Assembly (NCBI GenBank): GCA_019096065.1
Contig: JAGUCH010000004.1
Coordinates: 1,178,001 to 1,242,000, forward strand
From: Paracyclopina nana
Taxonomy: Eukaryota; Arthropoda; Copepoda; Cyclopoida; Cyclopettidae
DNA: 64,000 nt
Reading direction: 5' to 3'
Part shown: positions 49,117 to 60,077 of the stretch, piece by piece
Layout of the letters: the number at the start of each line of letters is the position of its first letter
Numbering within the stretch: position 1 is the first letter of the stretch
Position numbers and translations under genes: made by a program
The notes under the pieces: model-generated
The model's input: only the letters and a program-made list of their open reading frames with translations
Database searches by the model: none
Told to the model about the DNA's origin: nothing

Positions 49117-49596
49117 TTATTCGTCTACAACCTGCATGTGGTTCAACTTGTCCGGCTTCAGCGGCGACGATTGTTGTTGTTGTTGTGGTTCCGGATCCTT
49201 TCCCAGATTTTTACGCAGGGCGTGAATGTACTGAATGGCTTCCAGGAGGACATCCAGCTGGCTCACGTCCTCTTTGCCCTCGAGGGTGGGCACGTGCTTT
49301 TTCAGCCTCTCGAAGCTCTGCGCCGCAGTCCTCTTCTTGTTCACTGTGTACTTCTTCCCATTTTTGCCCAGTCGCCCTCGGGCTTCGCCATCCGGAGGCA
49401 GATTCTCGTTATTTTGCATGACGAGCGTGATCACGTCTTCGGCCTCGGCGAAGACCTCATGGCCACTCGTCCGCTTCTTCCTCCTAGCTGCTGGGCAGCA
49501 CTTTTTGACTAGTTTTTTGGCAGCCTTGAACGTTCCAGGGCAGCAGCAGCTCCGTTGCTCCTTCTTGATCTTCGTTTTCGTTGGTGAGGAACACAT
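49117..49596 (-). CDS. Id/Emc-like HLH protein 1 (159 aa)
   Basis: Intronless; start chosen at MCSSPTKTK (CACCATG context). An in-frame ATG at 49806 would add 70 low-quality residues. Residues 94-131 form a helix-loop-helix: SFERLKKHVPT, loop LEGKED, VSQLDVLLEAIQYIHALRKNL. The pattern of helix 1 (RLKKxVPT) and helix 2 (SxLDxxxxAIxYIxxL) is that of Id/Extramacrochaetae proteins. These bind bHLH factors and stop them binding DNA because they have no basic region. The lysines before helix 1 (VNKKRTAAQ) lack the bHLH E-box contact motif ERxR. The N-terminus is Lys/Cys-rich, with CCCP and CCPAARRKKR (possible nuclear signal). A short glutamine run follows the HLH. Its relationship to true Emc is unresolved. 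Confidence 0.8.
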   Translation of the reverse strand: MCSSPTKTKIKKEQRSCCCPGTFKAAKKLVKKCCPAARRKKRTSGHEVFAEAEDVITLVMQNNENLPPDGEARGRLGKNGKKYTVNKKRTAAQSFERLKKHVPTLEGKEDVSQLDVLLEAIQYIHALRKNLGKDPEPQQQQQSSPLKPDKLNHMQVVDE

Positions 49597-52040
49597 GGTG
49601 CGAGATTTTTCCGTTGTGTTCAAATGACGTCTGAGCGACAACTGTGCACAAGCATGTGTGTGCTGGAAAAAGCAGTTGCCATATACGACGTGCAGCTGTC
49701 CTCGTCTCGGCCTCGGCGATGAGGAACAACCCCCCTTGGGGCTTGCGACACATGTGGCGCCAACGCTCACGCATGCGGAAAAACGAACGGCGCGACGCGC
49801 GCCCATTCGCCGTTCGGAACTTGTGCAGCTCGGAAAACTCGCGCTTCTATGCGCGCAGATGTCTCGCTAGTTTTGCCTTCATTTCGCGCGACAGATGTAC
49901 TTTCCGTTATTATTCTAATGCCAGCTATATTGATTCGTTACCATTTTGCTTTAACATCTGATCTGCTTTTTACCCAGCTTGATCATTATATAGTATAGTT
50001 TACAGATATACAGGATGCGGCTCAGAAAATGCAAAAGTAAACAAATAATGGTTGCAGTTTCGGCGCCGCAACCTGAATTGTAAAATATGATTTGGAGAAC
50101 AGAAACGGGCATGGAAAAAACAGGAATTCACATATATAATGCTTACTGCGCTGAGAATCAAGGAGTAGCAGACTCAATTTAATTCAACCAGATGTGATCA
50201 TAATGATGATGATGATGATGATTCAAGCCACTTTATATACATATTGATAGTTTCGTGTGTCTGGACATTTGGTCTGATCATTCGGATCGAAAATGACGCC
50301 AGCAGCACAAAGAAAGCTCCATATGCTCAGCGTTAACTGAATTCCCACGACAGGGAATATTTCCCCAGCTGCTGCAGCAAATCGAGGAGCTGGCTTTCAC
50401 GGTTGGGGGTGGCTGTCTCGGATCACGCCCCTCTCCAAGCCACACCTGCTTTGAATATGTCTTCGAAGCTACACATACTGGTAGTACTATGCAACATACC
50501 TATATGCATAGCAGTACATTTCCAGCTGTCCGCTCGCTGTAGTAGGCAATATGCACGTGCTTTTTCGAAATAGTGCTGCTACACATTTGGGCCAAATTTA
50601 GCAACTTTCCAACAACAACTGGTAACAGCTGCCGTAGTAGTACATATCCACGCATCAGCCATCGAGGCAAAAAGTGAAAGCAGATTGACAAAACTAATGC
50701 TACAGCAGCAGCCCAGCCAGCCGGCGTTCGTTAATAATGTAATATATGGAAAGTTTCACAATTGGCATCTGCTAATAACGGAAAACACATCATCTGCTGC
50801 TGTGTACACGCGAAAGCTGACCGTGTATATATGTATCAATGAAAGGTTATTGCCATCTGCGTCGTTTGAATTTTGCGTCACATCTGTACAGGGCATAACG
50901 TGTACTATACTAGTACATAAAGGAGCCCATATGCAAAGAGCTGTGGGCAGGTGTGTGCACGCACACTGGCTTTATTAATAATTGTCTAATCGCAGATGTT
51001 GTCGTAGCTTTCCCAGGCTGCTGAAATTCCATTCAACCTAACTTATGGCCGAGGAATGCAAATTATTGTTCAAGGCTTTCCCCCGCCCGCCCCATTTTTT
51101 GCACCTTCTTCTAAAGCTCGTCAACGCAAAACGTCAACTTGCTCCTGTCGATCTGGATTCACTCACTTGGATGAGTGTGCTACCAGGCCTAAAGCAGTAG
51201 CTTCACTTTTATAAAGTCCAGAACACGCGAAGAAGACTTCTGTTTTTGTAACATATATTTTTCACCAGACATCAGTCAAAAAACACCCCTTTCGTGCGTT
51301 GCTACCACATCAATTTTGATATTGAAGAAAATTGACCACATTTTCACCTTCCTTTTAATTTATACTGTATGGTATACACAGGTAGCCCAACCTTTGAAAT
51401 GAGAGTCCTGTCAGGTTTTTCGCACACGCGAACATTCTGCAGGAATTACGTCAATCTTGGGCTTTGAAGTGAAAGTGGAACGATCACCGATCGTTACGTA
51501 ATTCATGCCATTCAAAATGATGCTGTGTTTGTGTGTTGCTTTTGCTGCACGTGCGTGCGTTTTCCCGACTTTTTGGCCACACCAAACTTTGCGTGCTGCT
51601 ATATGTACTACACCTGCCCCTCAATACTTTCTCAAAGAATTCGAGCTGGGAAAGGCGAAAAGAGCAAATTGACATGACAAACACAATTCACAATTGAATC
51701 CAACATTTGCCCATAGAAATGACAAGCTCTTTCTTTTGCGCAAAACTCCAACGACAATTCCGAGCTGGAAGAGGAACACGTGTTCACAGAGAGAAGAAAG
51801 GGGAGGTTTTGCGCACCAAAAAGATCCCATGTGTGCGGAGGATGCTTTCCAATTTCGAAGCAGTTGGGATATGGATCTGTGGACAGTTGGCAAGCTGTCT
51901 TGGATCCGGACGACGTCTTGTGTGCCATATGCTCAACTTGGCCATCTGCTGGGCGGAAATTTGTTTCAGCATATATAATACTTTTAGCAGTACTCGATCT
52001 CGTGTGTGTATTTCAGCTTTTTTCTCATAATAGTGGCTAT
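49597..52040. other. Intergenic between HLH genes 1 and 2
   Basis: Presumed promoter of HLH gene 1 plus a spacer. Contains a 67-bp deleted MITE (50009-50075) and (ATG)n at 50203-50222. Nothing protein-coding is convincing. Confidence 0.6.
50009..50075. mobile_element. Internally deleted copy of the CAGG...CCTG MITE
   Basis: Begins TACAGGATGCGGCTCAGAAA and ends GCGCCGCAACCTG like the copies at 42834, but only 67 bp remain. The GCAAAAGTAAACAAAT remnant marks the deletion. Confidence 0.8.
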
Positions 52041-52041
52041 T

Positions 52042-52047
52042 TTTATT
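52042..52047 (-). terminator. Poly(A) signal of HLH gene 2
   Basis: AATAAA on the minus strand (CCCAATAAAAATAG), about 60 bp past the stop at 52106. Confidence 0.6.
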
Positions 52048-52105
52048 GGGGAAATGATGTATCACAGCTTCTTTCTAGGAGAATCCTCACATGGCATGGC
52101 TTGCT

Positions 52106-52339
52106 TTAAAGTTGGTGCTGCAGCCTCTGGATGTAGGAAATGGCCTCGAGGACGACGTCCAGCTTGCTGATGTTCTCCTTGCTCTTGATGGTGGGCACGA
52201 GCTTCTTGAGCCTCCAGTACGAATTGGCCGTGGACGGGGCCTTGGCCATGCGGTACTTCCTCACCACCCGTTTGGCAGTCTCCACTTGGTAGCAGTGGTG
52301 TTTCTTGCTCGTTTTCAACATTGCAATTTTCACGCTCAT
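52106..52339 (-). CDS. Id/Emc-like HLH protein 2, minimal (77 aa)
   Basis: Intronless and ends exactly at the end of helix 2. Residues 40-77: SYWRLKKLVPT, loop IKSKEN, ISKLDVVLEAISYIQRLQHQL. The 39-residue N-terminus is basic (KRVVRKYRMAK), but this patch is about 10 residues away from helix 1 and does not form a bHLH basic region. It is closest to HLH proteins 1 and 4 (LVPT/S, SKLDV(V/I)LEAI.YI..LQ.QL). The whole protein is little more than a dimerisation domain, as expected for a titrating inhibitor. Confidence 0.8.
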   Translation of the reverse strand: MSVKIAMLKTSKKHHCYQVETAKRVVRKYRMAKAPSTANSYWRLKKLVPTIKSKENISKLDVVLEAISYIQRLQHQL

Positions 52340-52548
52340 GACTTCCGCTCACTTCGGCAGCTCGAATCCCAATGCGCGCTCTTCAGTACACACTCGCACA
52401 AAGACGCGCGCGTCTATTTTGTGTAGACGCGCGCGTTTGCTGCGAGCGGCGCGCATCGCCGGCCACTGTGGCGTTTTTTTGTTTTGGGTGGCTCCAATCG
52501 CTCGCGCCCGTCTGGCAGCGCTCACCCCAGTTAAGCCAAAAAACAAAA

Positions 52549-52554
52549 TATATA
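52549..52554 (-). promoter_or_regulatory. Possible TATA box of HLH gene 2
   Basis: CTGCTATATATTTTG on the minus strand, about 210 bp upstream of the ATG. Confidence 0.4.
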
Positions 52555-53543
52555 GCAGTTGTTACGTTTCAAGCAAACTTCGTGCCATTTGTTCTCATCA
52601 TCATCGAAACACATTTGTGCGGCATTTGTCTTCACCACACAGATGTAAATGTACGCGATGCCCATCTGTTATCCAGGCTTCTTCTTTTTTTAACCTACTA
52701 CGAAAACGCGGACAATTTTATTATGCTTTTAATCTTATTAACCCAACGCGTTGTAGGTTATCAAGTTTTTCTTCGCTGTTTGCTCGATGCATCTGTCGTC
52801 GTCTTCTCGGCTTTCCATTTCGTACACCACGTGGCGGCAAACTCGGCCAATCATCTGATAACAAGATAGTGCCAAATCGAATTAAAGCACAACCATGTGC
52901 GCAGCGCGCGAGTCGTTTATTAATAATAATACGCCATATTGCCGCAAAATAAGGCGCGCAGTCCGTCATATGTTTTTCGATGACAGCAGCAGATGATACA
53001 ATTACAATCAATGGCATTTGTTACAGTTGCCATTGTCTCAAAGCTCCGAGATGATTTTCTTCAATCACGACCAAAAGCCCCACCAAAGCTTCGTGTCATA
53101 TGGTTTTCTAACGCCATTTCCAAATGCCGGCAATCCTCGTTTTTTCGCGATATTTGGTGATGCCAGGTCGGGGAGTGACACCACCTGCAGGAAACTCCAT
53201 TTCTGCACGTGCGTTTTTGGAACTCATCAAAGACGACGACGATTGTAGCTGCTAAGATGTTGCTGCTACAATCACACGTGGTCCCTCCATAAGTTGCACG
53301 TGTTCAACTCGAATCATCATCGGCTCAAGCAATCCCTTTCGGCATTTGCTACAGCATAAACCAATCTCGATCCGTAGTTTTTTGGACGGCTGCCCAACTT
53401 CTCCCCGTCTTTCACCCCGGGAAACTCAACATCTGCGACCGACCTCTTTTGTCCGAATTGTAAGCCGAAAATTCACACGTGTTTGGACGGCACAATCGCC
53501 ATTTAGATGCTCAATGAGGAGGGTGGCTCGAATTCCTGCTTGG
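52555..53543. other. Intergenic, no gene seen
   Basis: Upstream of HLH gene 2. Contains CACGTG-type E-boxes at 53274 and 53297 and AT-rich DNA. No supported coding frame. Confidence 0.5.
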
Positions 53544-53631
53544 CCGCCAGGTGGCGCCTTTGTGTTTTGCTTTTCCGGCCCGGCTCGACTTGCTGGGCTA
53601 CGGCGCGCGGCAACAGCGCCACCTGGCGGCC
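53544..53631. promoter_or_regulatory. Convergent pair of CTCF-like sites
   Basis: GGCCGCCAGGTGGCGCC at 53543-53559 on the plus strand faces AGCGCCACCTGGCGGCC at 53615-53631, an almost exact inverse, 55 bp apart. Both fit the CTCF-type core CCGCYAGRKGGCGC. Located 1.2 kb upstream of HLH gene 2, they are candidate insulator sites; binding is inferred. Confidence 0.6.
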
Positions 53632-54874
53632 ATTCTCGTCCCTATTTTTACGAATTTCCACGTTCTATCCATCTTTGGTGGTTTAATTTTTACCAAACAC
53701 ATTGTGGCTGTTGTTTTGCCTAGGTTATGGCTTTTTCATGCTCTATAATGCGCATCTTCGGCCTTTTAGAGGCTCTAGATATCCCGACCCCCAAGCCCTG
53801 GCCCCTATAGCTCCTCTGTAGTCCGTCAGTCAAAAGGAAATGTGTGCTTACGAATGCATGACGGAGCTTAAAATCTCTCAAGTTGTGTCAAGGGCCAATA
53901 AATATTGGGTACTGCTCACACAAAAGCGGCTCCAGGTGTTGGAACCGTTGTGACAGGAAATCATCATGCAAATGCATTGACCAAGGTGTGAAAAGCACCA
54001 GAATCCATCGAGCTAAGGCGTAAATATAAGTTCGAAGGCTGTGTCTAGCGTCAAGAAAAGTGGATAACATCGGGGGGAAAAAGAGGTTTTTTCATCCACA
54101 TTCTTGGGGCCGAGATTTAATCGGCATTCAATGTGTTAAGGGACCACCCAAAATCCAAAATTGTGGCTGAAAAGGGGGCTCAAATCCAGCAGCAGCAGCA
54201 TGAGACGTGATGCGGGAATATATCTATCCTTTGTTACACTGTGCATCCAAAAGTAGTAGTAATAACCCCAATCTGGGTCCACTTGTGTGGCCTCGATGTT
54301 CACCTTTAAAGCCTTATTTTGCTCCTCTCCTAATTTCTCAAGTTGTTGTTGGTGATTTTTTCGGGTTTAATTCAGAGGTTGATGCACTTCTTCCTGCCTT
54401 TGACTACTTGGGAGTTCACTGATTGTTAATTATGTTTCTGAAATGTTCCACTTCCCGGCAGTGAGAGAGAAGAGAGGTCAGAGGTGAGTGTCGTCATAGT
54501 CTGTCGTGATTTTCTAATTGTCCTCCAGATGGGGCTCGCATCGCGTTTTCAAGCGAGTTGGATGGAAGTCAAGAAAGATTTGGCCTGGAGGCAAACACCT
54601 GCAAGTCTGAAGCAGCCGAGCTCGCGAGAAGCATCCATCTTCAAACGAATTGCTGGATCCAACTGAGTCAAAAACAAGAACCCTATTATCGGCTTGGCCA
54701 CAAACCAGCACAAAAACGTTTTCTCCTCCAAAATGACATGCCCATTACGTTTTCCAAGCCTATTCGAATTTCGATTTAGGTTATTCTACATGCTTAAAAT
54801 ATGAGGGTTTTTACTACAGCCATTTCAGCCCTGCTACTTTGGCAGCCGTCCAGCCCCAGCCCGTATTTGATAAA

Positions 54875-55352
54875 GTGGCGCCACCTATTAATTTTACTTT
54901 TTCAACATCCATGACGACTATTATCTGCCTTTCTAGCTCTGTCTAATTAGTAACGCCATCTAGCGGAATTTATTAATCCACTTTGGCAGTATACCTAAGA
55001 TATGAATTGATTCCTACCATTCCAGCCATATCACTTTGACAGCATTCCAACCATAGGAGTGAACTACAGCACCATCTAACGGATTTTATACTTTACAACG
55101 CTTCATCACATTCTTCCTGCCCTGGCAGGGAGAGAAGTGACAAATAGCGCCATCTAGCGGAATTTCATATGTTTACAATTAAATGCTGTCATCCTAGCTC
55201 TATCACATATTTCCGCCCCTAGGAAGTGACAAATAGCGCCATCTAGCGGAATTTTAAATTCTTGATTATTTGCTGCCCATCCAGCCCTGCCGCCTTCCCA
55301 GCCGTCCAGCCCAGGCAAGCGATTAACAAGAGACGCCATCTAGTGGAATTTA
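54875..55352. repeat. Array of six CTCF-like motifs in degenerate tandem repeats
   Basis: Motifs GTGGCGCCACCTATTAAT (54877), AACGCCATCTAGCGGAATTT (54952), AGCACCATCTAACGGATTTT (55069), AGCGCCATCTAGCGGAATTT (55147), AGCGCCATCTAGCGGAATTT (55236), GACGCCATCTAGTGGAATTT (55331). All point the same way, 75-117 bp apart, with poorly conserved spacers containing CCAGCCCTG and TCCTAGCTCT words. Confidence 0.85.
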
Positions 55353-56894
55353 TTTTTTATTCCTATATGTTAAGATCAAAGTAGCTCCAGGCGCGATCTC
55401 CTATCAGGAAGATGACGAGTTAGAGCAAAAAAGAGATGATTTGGCTCATTTTCCCACACGGCCAGATTTGAATGCTTGTCATATTGCCTTCTTTGAAAAG
55501 TCGTTAGTGGGCTCGCAAAAAGCCTGATGATGCCAAGCCAAAGAGACAGCCTCATGCTGTAACAGATGGTTGAGGTCATGACAACAACGATAATCACAGC
55601 TCCTCGTCGGTCGGCAAAAAATCATCTACTATTTTACTGTCATCGATCAATAACATCTATAATGGTCTCCCTTTTTTTTCCTTACCCGCCATTTTTCGAT
55701 CCTGCTCCTCATTCTGGGGCATCCAGGTATCCAAATATGTTAGGATATGAATGGCCGACATTTGATCACATCATCATCATTCTTTGTTCGGAACTTTTAA
55801 ATCAAAGAGTGGATATACAGTGAATCTTGGTGACTCGTTGTTCCCAGGCTTTTTGACAGGATGCGCGCAGGTTTACGAACACCTGCCTACCATTCCCAGA
55901 CTTCTTTAATCCTGTCATTCCTTCACTGTATGTATAGTATACACTGCACTACAGCACATAGTTCATAGTGTGTATACCAAAATGTGGAAAGACTCCTCTT
56001 CCTTCTTAACAAATCTTTTTTTTTTGCTTCAAAGTTGTCCTTGAGGTGGGAATTTGGTTGATTCGAATGCAATGATAGTTTTTTTTGTAGTAGTGGCAGC
56101 TTTTTGACCACCTGACGCGCATCTTGTCATTGTTGCTTAAAAAACGAACGGACAAGCCTCAAACTGCCTTGGAAGCATCTCGTAAAAACGTTTTTAAGAC
56201 CCGACGACCAAAGTTTTTGTTGGTCTCGTTTTAATAACAAGAATAAGAAGCTCAACTGGCAGTTTACGTAGAAATGCCTAATTTTCGATTCTTCAGGGAA
56301 AAACTGGGTTTTTTTGAATGAATTGGTGCAGCCGAGCTTGAGAGTGAATTGTAGCTACAATTAAATGTAAACGTGCGATAATTTCCCCACTTTTTTCAAC
56401 TCTCCGGTTTCCTGCCCCATTCAACACCTGACGCGCAAAGTATGGAAAAATCTTTTCTCAGAGTCGTCAGTTGTTGCTCCCATAAAGCACATCATGGAAT
56501 CCAAGCTTGATGATCTCGCGAAGGACCTCCCAACTTGAACCGCACAGTCAACTCTAGCCGTTGGCAAAAGTCGTAAAAAAGTCACCTGTTTTGTCCGGAA
56601 TGGAACAATACGCGATGACTTGAAGGCTTTGAAACATTTGTCATGGATGCATTGTTGGCCCTTCTCTGCCAACAACCACACCAGTGGTGCAACAACTGAT
56701 TTGACAAATCATCTTTTTTCTCGTTGTGTGCCACCAGTTGAAGTCGAATAATTCAAGTCAATCTTTCCGCACAATTAGCTTGTCTGCTGAAATCGATTCC
56801 GACTTTCAAAGAGCTCTTTATCAGAGTTGATTAGATTTTTCGATTTATGCCGCTTCTTTTAAGGTTAAATTTGTTTTAGTGGCAGTTATGCTGA

Positions 56895-57345
56895 TGGCCT
56901 GTCAATTTCCGCCATTTGTCCGTCTAAAGTGCCAAATTGGAGGCATAGCGAACAAATCCACTTCTGGTATTTCTTATGGGAAACTGTGGCGCCATCTACA
57001 TTTAAATCTGCAGAAGCTTATAAAATCTCTTTATTTGTTTATCCGACGTTTAATTTGTATCAGTGCTGATGACTTGTCAATTTCCGCCATTTGACCGTCA
57101 AAAGTGCCAAATTGGATTAATAGCAAACAAAACCACTTCTGGTATTATTGTTGGGAAACCGAGGCGCCATCTACATTTGGAAGTCACTTTAATTGATTAT
57201 AAACTTGTCATGTTGTTACGCTGAAGACCTGTTAATTTCCGCCATTTCACATTCAAAAATGCCAAATTACAAGAATGGTAAACAAAACCACTTCTGGTGT
57301 TTTTGAAAAGATACTTGGGCACCATCTCCTGTTGAAATCTGCATG
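56895..57345 (+). repeat. Dispersed module, tandem triplet (copies 6-8)
   Basis: TTTCCGCCATTT occurs at 56906, 57081 and 57236 (periods 175 and 155 bp). Each is followed by AAAGTGCCAAATT or AAATGCCAAATTAC, then CCACTTCTGGT(A/G)TT, then GGCGCCATCTACATTT (GGGCACCATCTCC in the last). Unlike the dispersed copies, the linkers between units are also similar (CTGATG/GAC.TGTCAATTTCC). Confidence 0.9.
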
Positions 57346-58054
57346 CTGTTACAGTCTCCTTATTTGATTAATGTTGTCAGTCTGGATTTCAGCTTTTCCC
57401 ACTTTTATGGCAGCATTTTTATTGCACTCTTTGCATAATAATAATAATATCCTTGTTTTCATACTGCAATCATGTAATGTACTCCGGGCAAGGATAATCT
57501 TGGCAGATGGTCTTTGGTAGTCATATGGGATGCGAAGACAGCCATAACAGTAGCCAAGAATTTGATACCATATGCAATTCATGGCATTCAAATCAGATTA
57601 AGCGCCGATCAAAGTGTATATACCAATGCGCAACTGTCCAAAGTTAGATCAGCGCAGCGTCTCTTGGGAAATTTCGATGATGTATTTAGGATTCCCAGAC
57701 AGTCCACATTGTTGTCTGGCGCCAGCAATCCTTGGCAACACCTGTGTGGTTATTGGTAGTTATTGTTGTGCTCTGACTCCTCAAGGTGAATCTCAATGTA
57801 AATTTCGCGCGGCATGACTGTGAACTACAACTACTGTTAGTTGGAAGCGGTCACTTCTTTCAAGAATTGAACAGAAGGAACACGTGCAACTTGGTTGAAT
57901 TTCTATTAAGGCCGACCAGCCGAATGGTTCTGACCGGGGAAAAAAGCTGACCAGCAGTCAAAATGGAGATTGCCTTTTTTTAATGTAGTCTTTTGGACAA
58001 GTTCATTGTCTACAGGTTGAATCTAAAGGTCATACATATATTTTTATATACATA

Positions 58055-59078
58055 CTGCGTAATTGGCTATTTTTGACAAGAATCGGAGATATTCGTAGCA
58101 TGCCTGCCCGGAGCTGTCAACCCGTCCGAAATGTAAACAAAAATGCGTCAGTTGCGTGTCGCAACAGGCGTGTTATACTAAATGTTAAATATATTTATGA
58201 AATGACAACTGGGAGCTCTCGCAGAAAACGATGATAATAATGATGGCATCTTCTTCTTCGTTCCACTTATCTTTGAGCAATTTGGCTTTTGTTCTGCTCA
58301 GCAAGCTTTTGTGTGATGGTTTTTCGTGAACTTCCCTGCCGCGCTGCTCGCGTCTCTAAGAAATTCGCCGACAAAAATACGTTAAAGTAGCTGGAGGAAG
58401 AATAATGATGGAGATGAAATGATCAATGCCTCAAAGCAGCAGAAAATTGGGCTCAAAAGACAGTTATCATCATATACTCTACAGCAGATAATTCCTAATG
58501 GACAAGCTCTTTTCAGAAAAGTCATTCCTTTTCGATTTAAAAGCTTTTGGGGACATGCTTTTAGCCATTATTATATGGTCCGGCTCGAAAACAGCAAGTC
58601 TCTCAATGAGAGGCCGCTAAACTGTTTCGTTCCGGGTTGGTAGAGCCGAAGCTTGCGAAAATAAATTGCAAGTGATGCAATCCCCAGGTGACTTTTTTCT
58701 GCCCTCCACAGGTATATATATTTTAATGATATACGGCTTGTGTACAGCCGATTAGAAACGGACTATTTTAGGCGGATCGCATGAATTTTCTACGCCAAAA
58801 CCATTCAATAATATCTACCTTACTCGTCTATTTTTGGCAAATTTCGGCTTCTCATTGCGCGATCCATTCAATTTGATTCAACAACCCCTCCATTTTCCTT
58901 TATAGATACGTTTTTCGGGGATGGAATGCGTTTGATTGTTGTTGAACTAGCCGAGGATCTCACGCCTGTTGCAACGAGCAACTGACTCACTTTTGTTTAC
59001 ATTTCGGACGGGTTGACAGCTCCGGGCGGGCAAGCTACGAATATCTCCGTTTCTTGCCAAAAATAGCCAATTACGCAG
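58055..59078. mobile_element. 1024-bp foldback/DNA-transposon-like element with 118-bp inverted ends
   Basis: Left arm 58055-58172 and right arm 58961-59078 are inverse of each other, beginning CTGCGTAATTGGCTATTTTT. Both hold GGAGATATTCGTAGC, GGAGCTGTCAACCCGTCCG and AAATGTAAACAAAA and end in GCAACAGGCGTG. The 788-bp interior has no transposase-like frame; the longest, near 58419-58643, is not protein-like. So it is a non-autonomous element. I see no clear target-site duplication. Confidence 0.85.
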
Positions 59079-59957
59079 CTCATTCATGAGTCATTGTTTC
59101 TTTTCACCGAGAACGTCCTCGTAAAACACTCAACTGTTGGGCATTTTAGAAATTTGAGCGTTTTACAGCCCTCGTGCCCATAAAATCTGTCCTCCCGTGG
59201 TGCTGTGTGTTGTTGTCGCATAAAGTTTCCTAAAGGCTGCTAACACACAGTTTCCCCTGATGGGCTTGTTTAGTTTGTGGCTATTGGGTATACAGTCCAT
59301 AGCCTACAGTCTATTGGTGCTATTGTGCAATTTTCCGAAACTCTGCTAAAGGGAGATTGACTTGAGTGAGTGGATTCTTGGCATTCCGAAAGCTGTACAT
59401 ATACTCTGTATATATGCGCGGACACCACCTGCTCTTTTTTCTCAAAACTTATTGCCTCGGAGCTCAGCTATCCCGATTAGCATTTAAACGAAATGTGTGT
59501 GACATAGCAGCAGCAGTGAGTGTGGATATGCTGAAGCACACCTGACTTCTGGGGTCATTTAGCCCTGAGGCCATTCAGTGTCCAAAAGTGCTTTATGATC
59601 GGCTGCAACAGATTGCGAGCTGGTCAAGCCAAGCTACTTTAATGGAGAAAGATTCGATTTCTCCCAAGAAAGGTCTGCATTTGGGTGGTCTTCAGCCAAA
59701 GATGATGACGGTGCAGCAAGCTCCTTGGATTAGTGTCATTCGAGATGGTGGAGGAGCATTTAATGTCAAGGAATGCGGAGAATGATGAAAAGCCACCACC
59801 ACCACTTTTAATGGAAATCTCCAGGTGGCCTGTTTTCCATAACAAATACGAACCTATGGAACATTCCTCCATCTCCATGAGGATATATGTCAGCCTGCCC
59901 TACACGAAAATCGTCACGTTTTTCCAAAGAAGATCTTCTCTGAGCAACCTATGAGGT
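59079..59957. other. Intergenic, no gene seen
   Basis: Spacer between the foldback element and the 3' end of HLH gene 3. Reading frames at 59588-59880 overlap on both strands and lack protein-like composition. Confidence 0.5.
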
Positions 59958-59966
59958 TTATTTATT
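59958..59966 (-). terminator. Poly(A) signal of HLH gene 3
   Basis: AATAAATAAACC on the minus strand, about 112 bp past the stop at 60078. Confidence 0.55.
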
Positions 59967-60077
59967 ATCCGGAGGATCAGGCCGCAAATGACTGCAGGTG
60001 CATTTTATAAAGTGTATATGTTATGATTTCTGAATGAATGAATGCTTCTTTTCTCTCTCTCTTGTATAGCTTGAATT

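Noticed and set aside
49597-49806. N-terminal extension of HLH protein 1 to 229 aa
   Set aside because: The extra 70 residues are compositionally odd and the ATG at 49596 has a better start context; kept as an alternative only.
58419-58643. 74-codon frame inside the foldback element
   Set aside because: No similarity to transposases, no acidic triad context and random-like composition.
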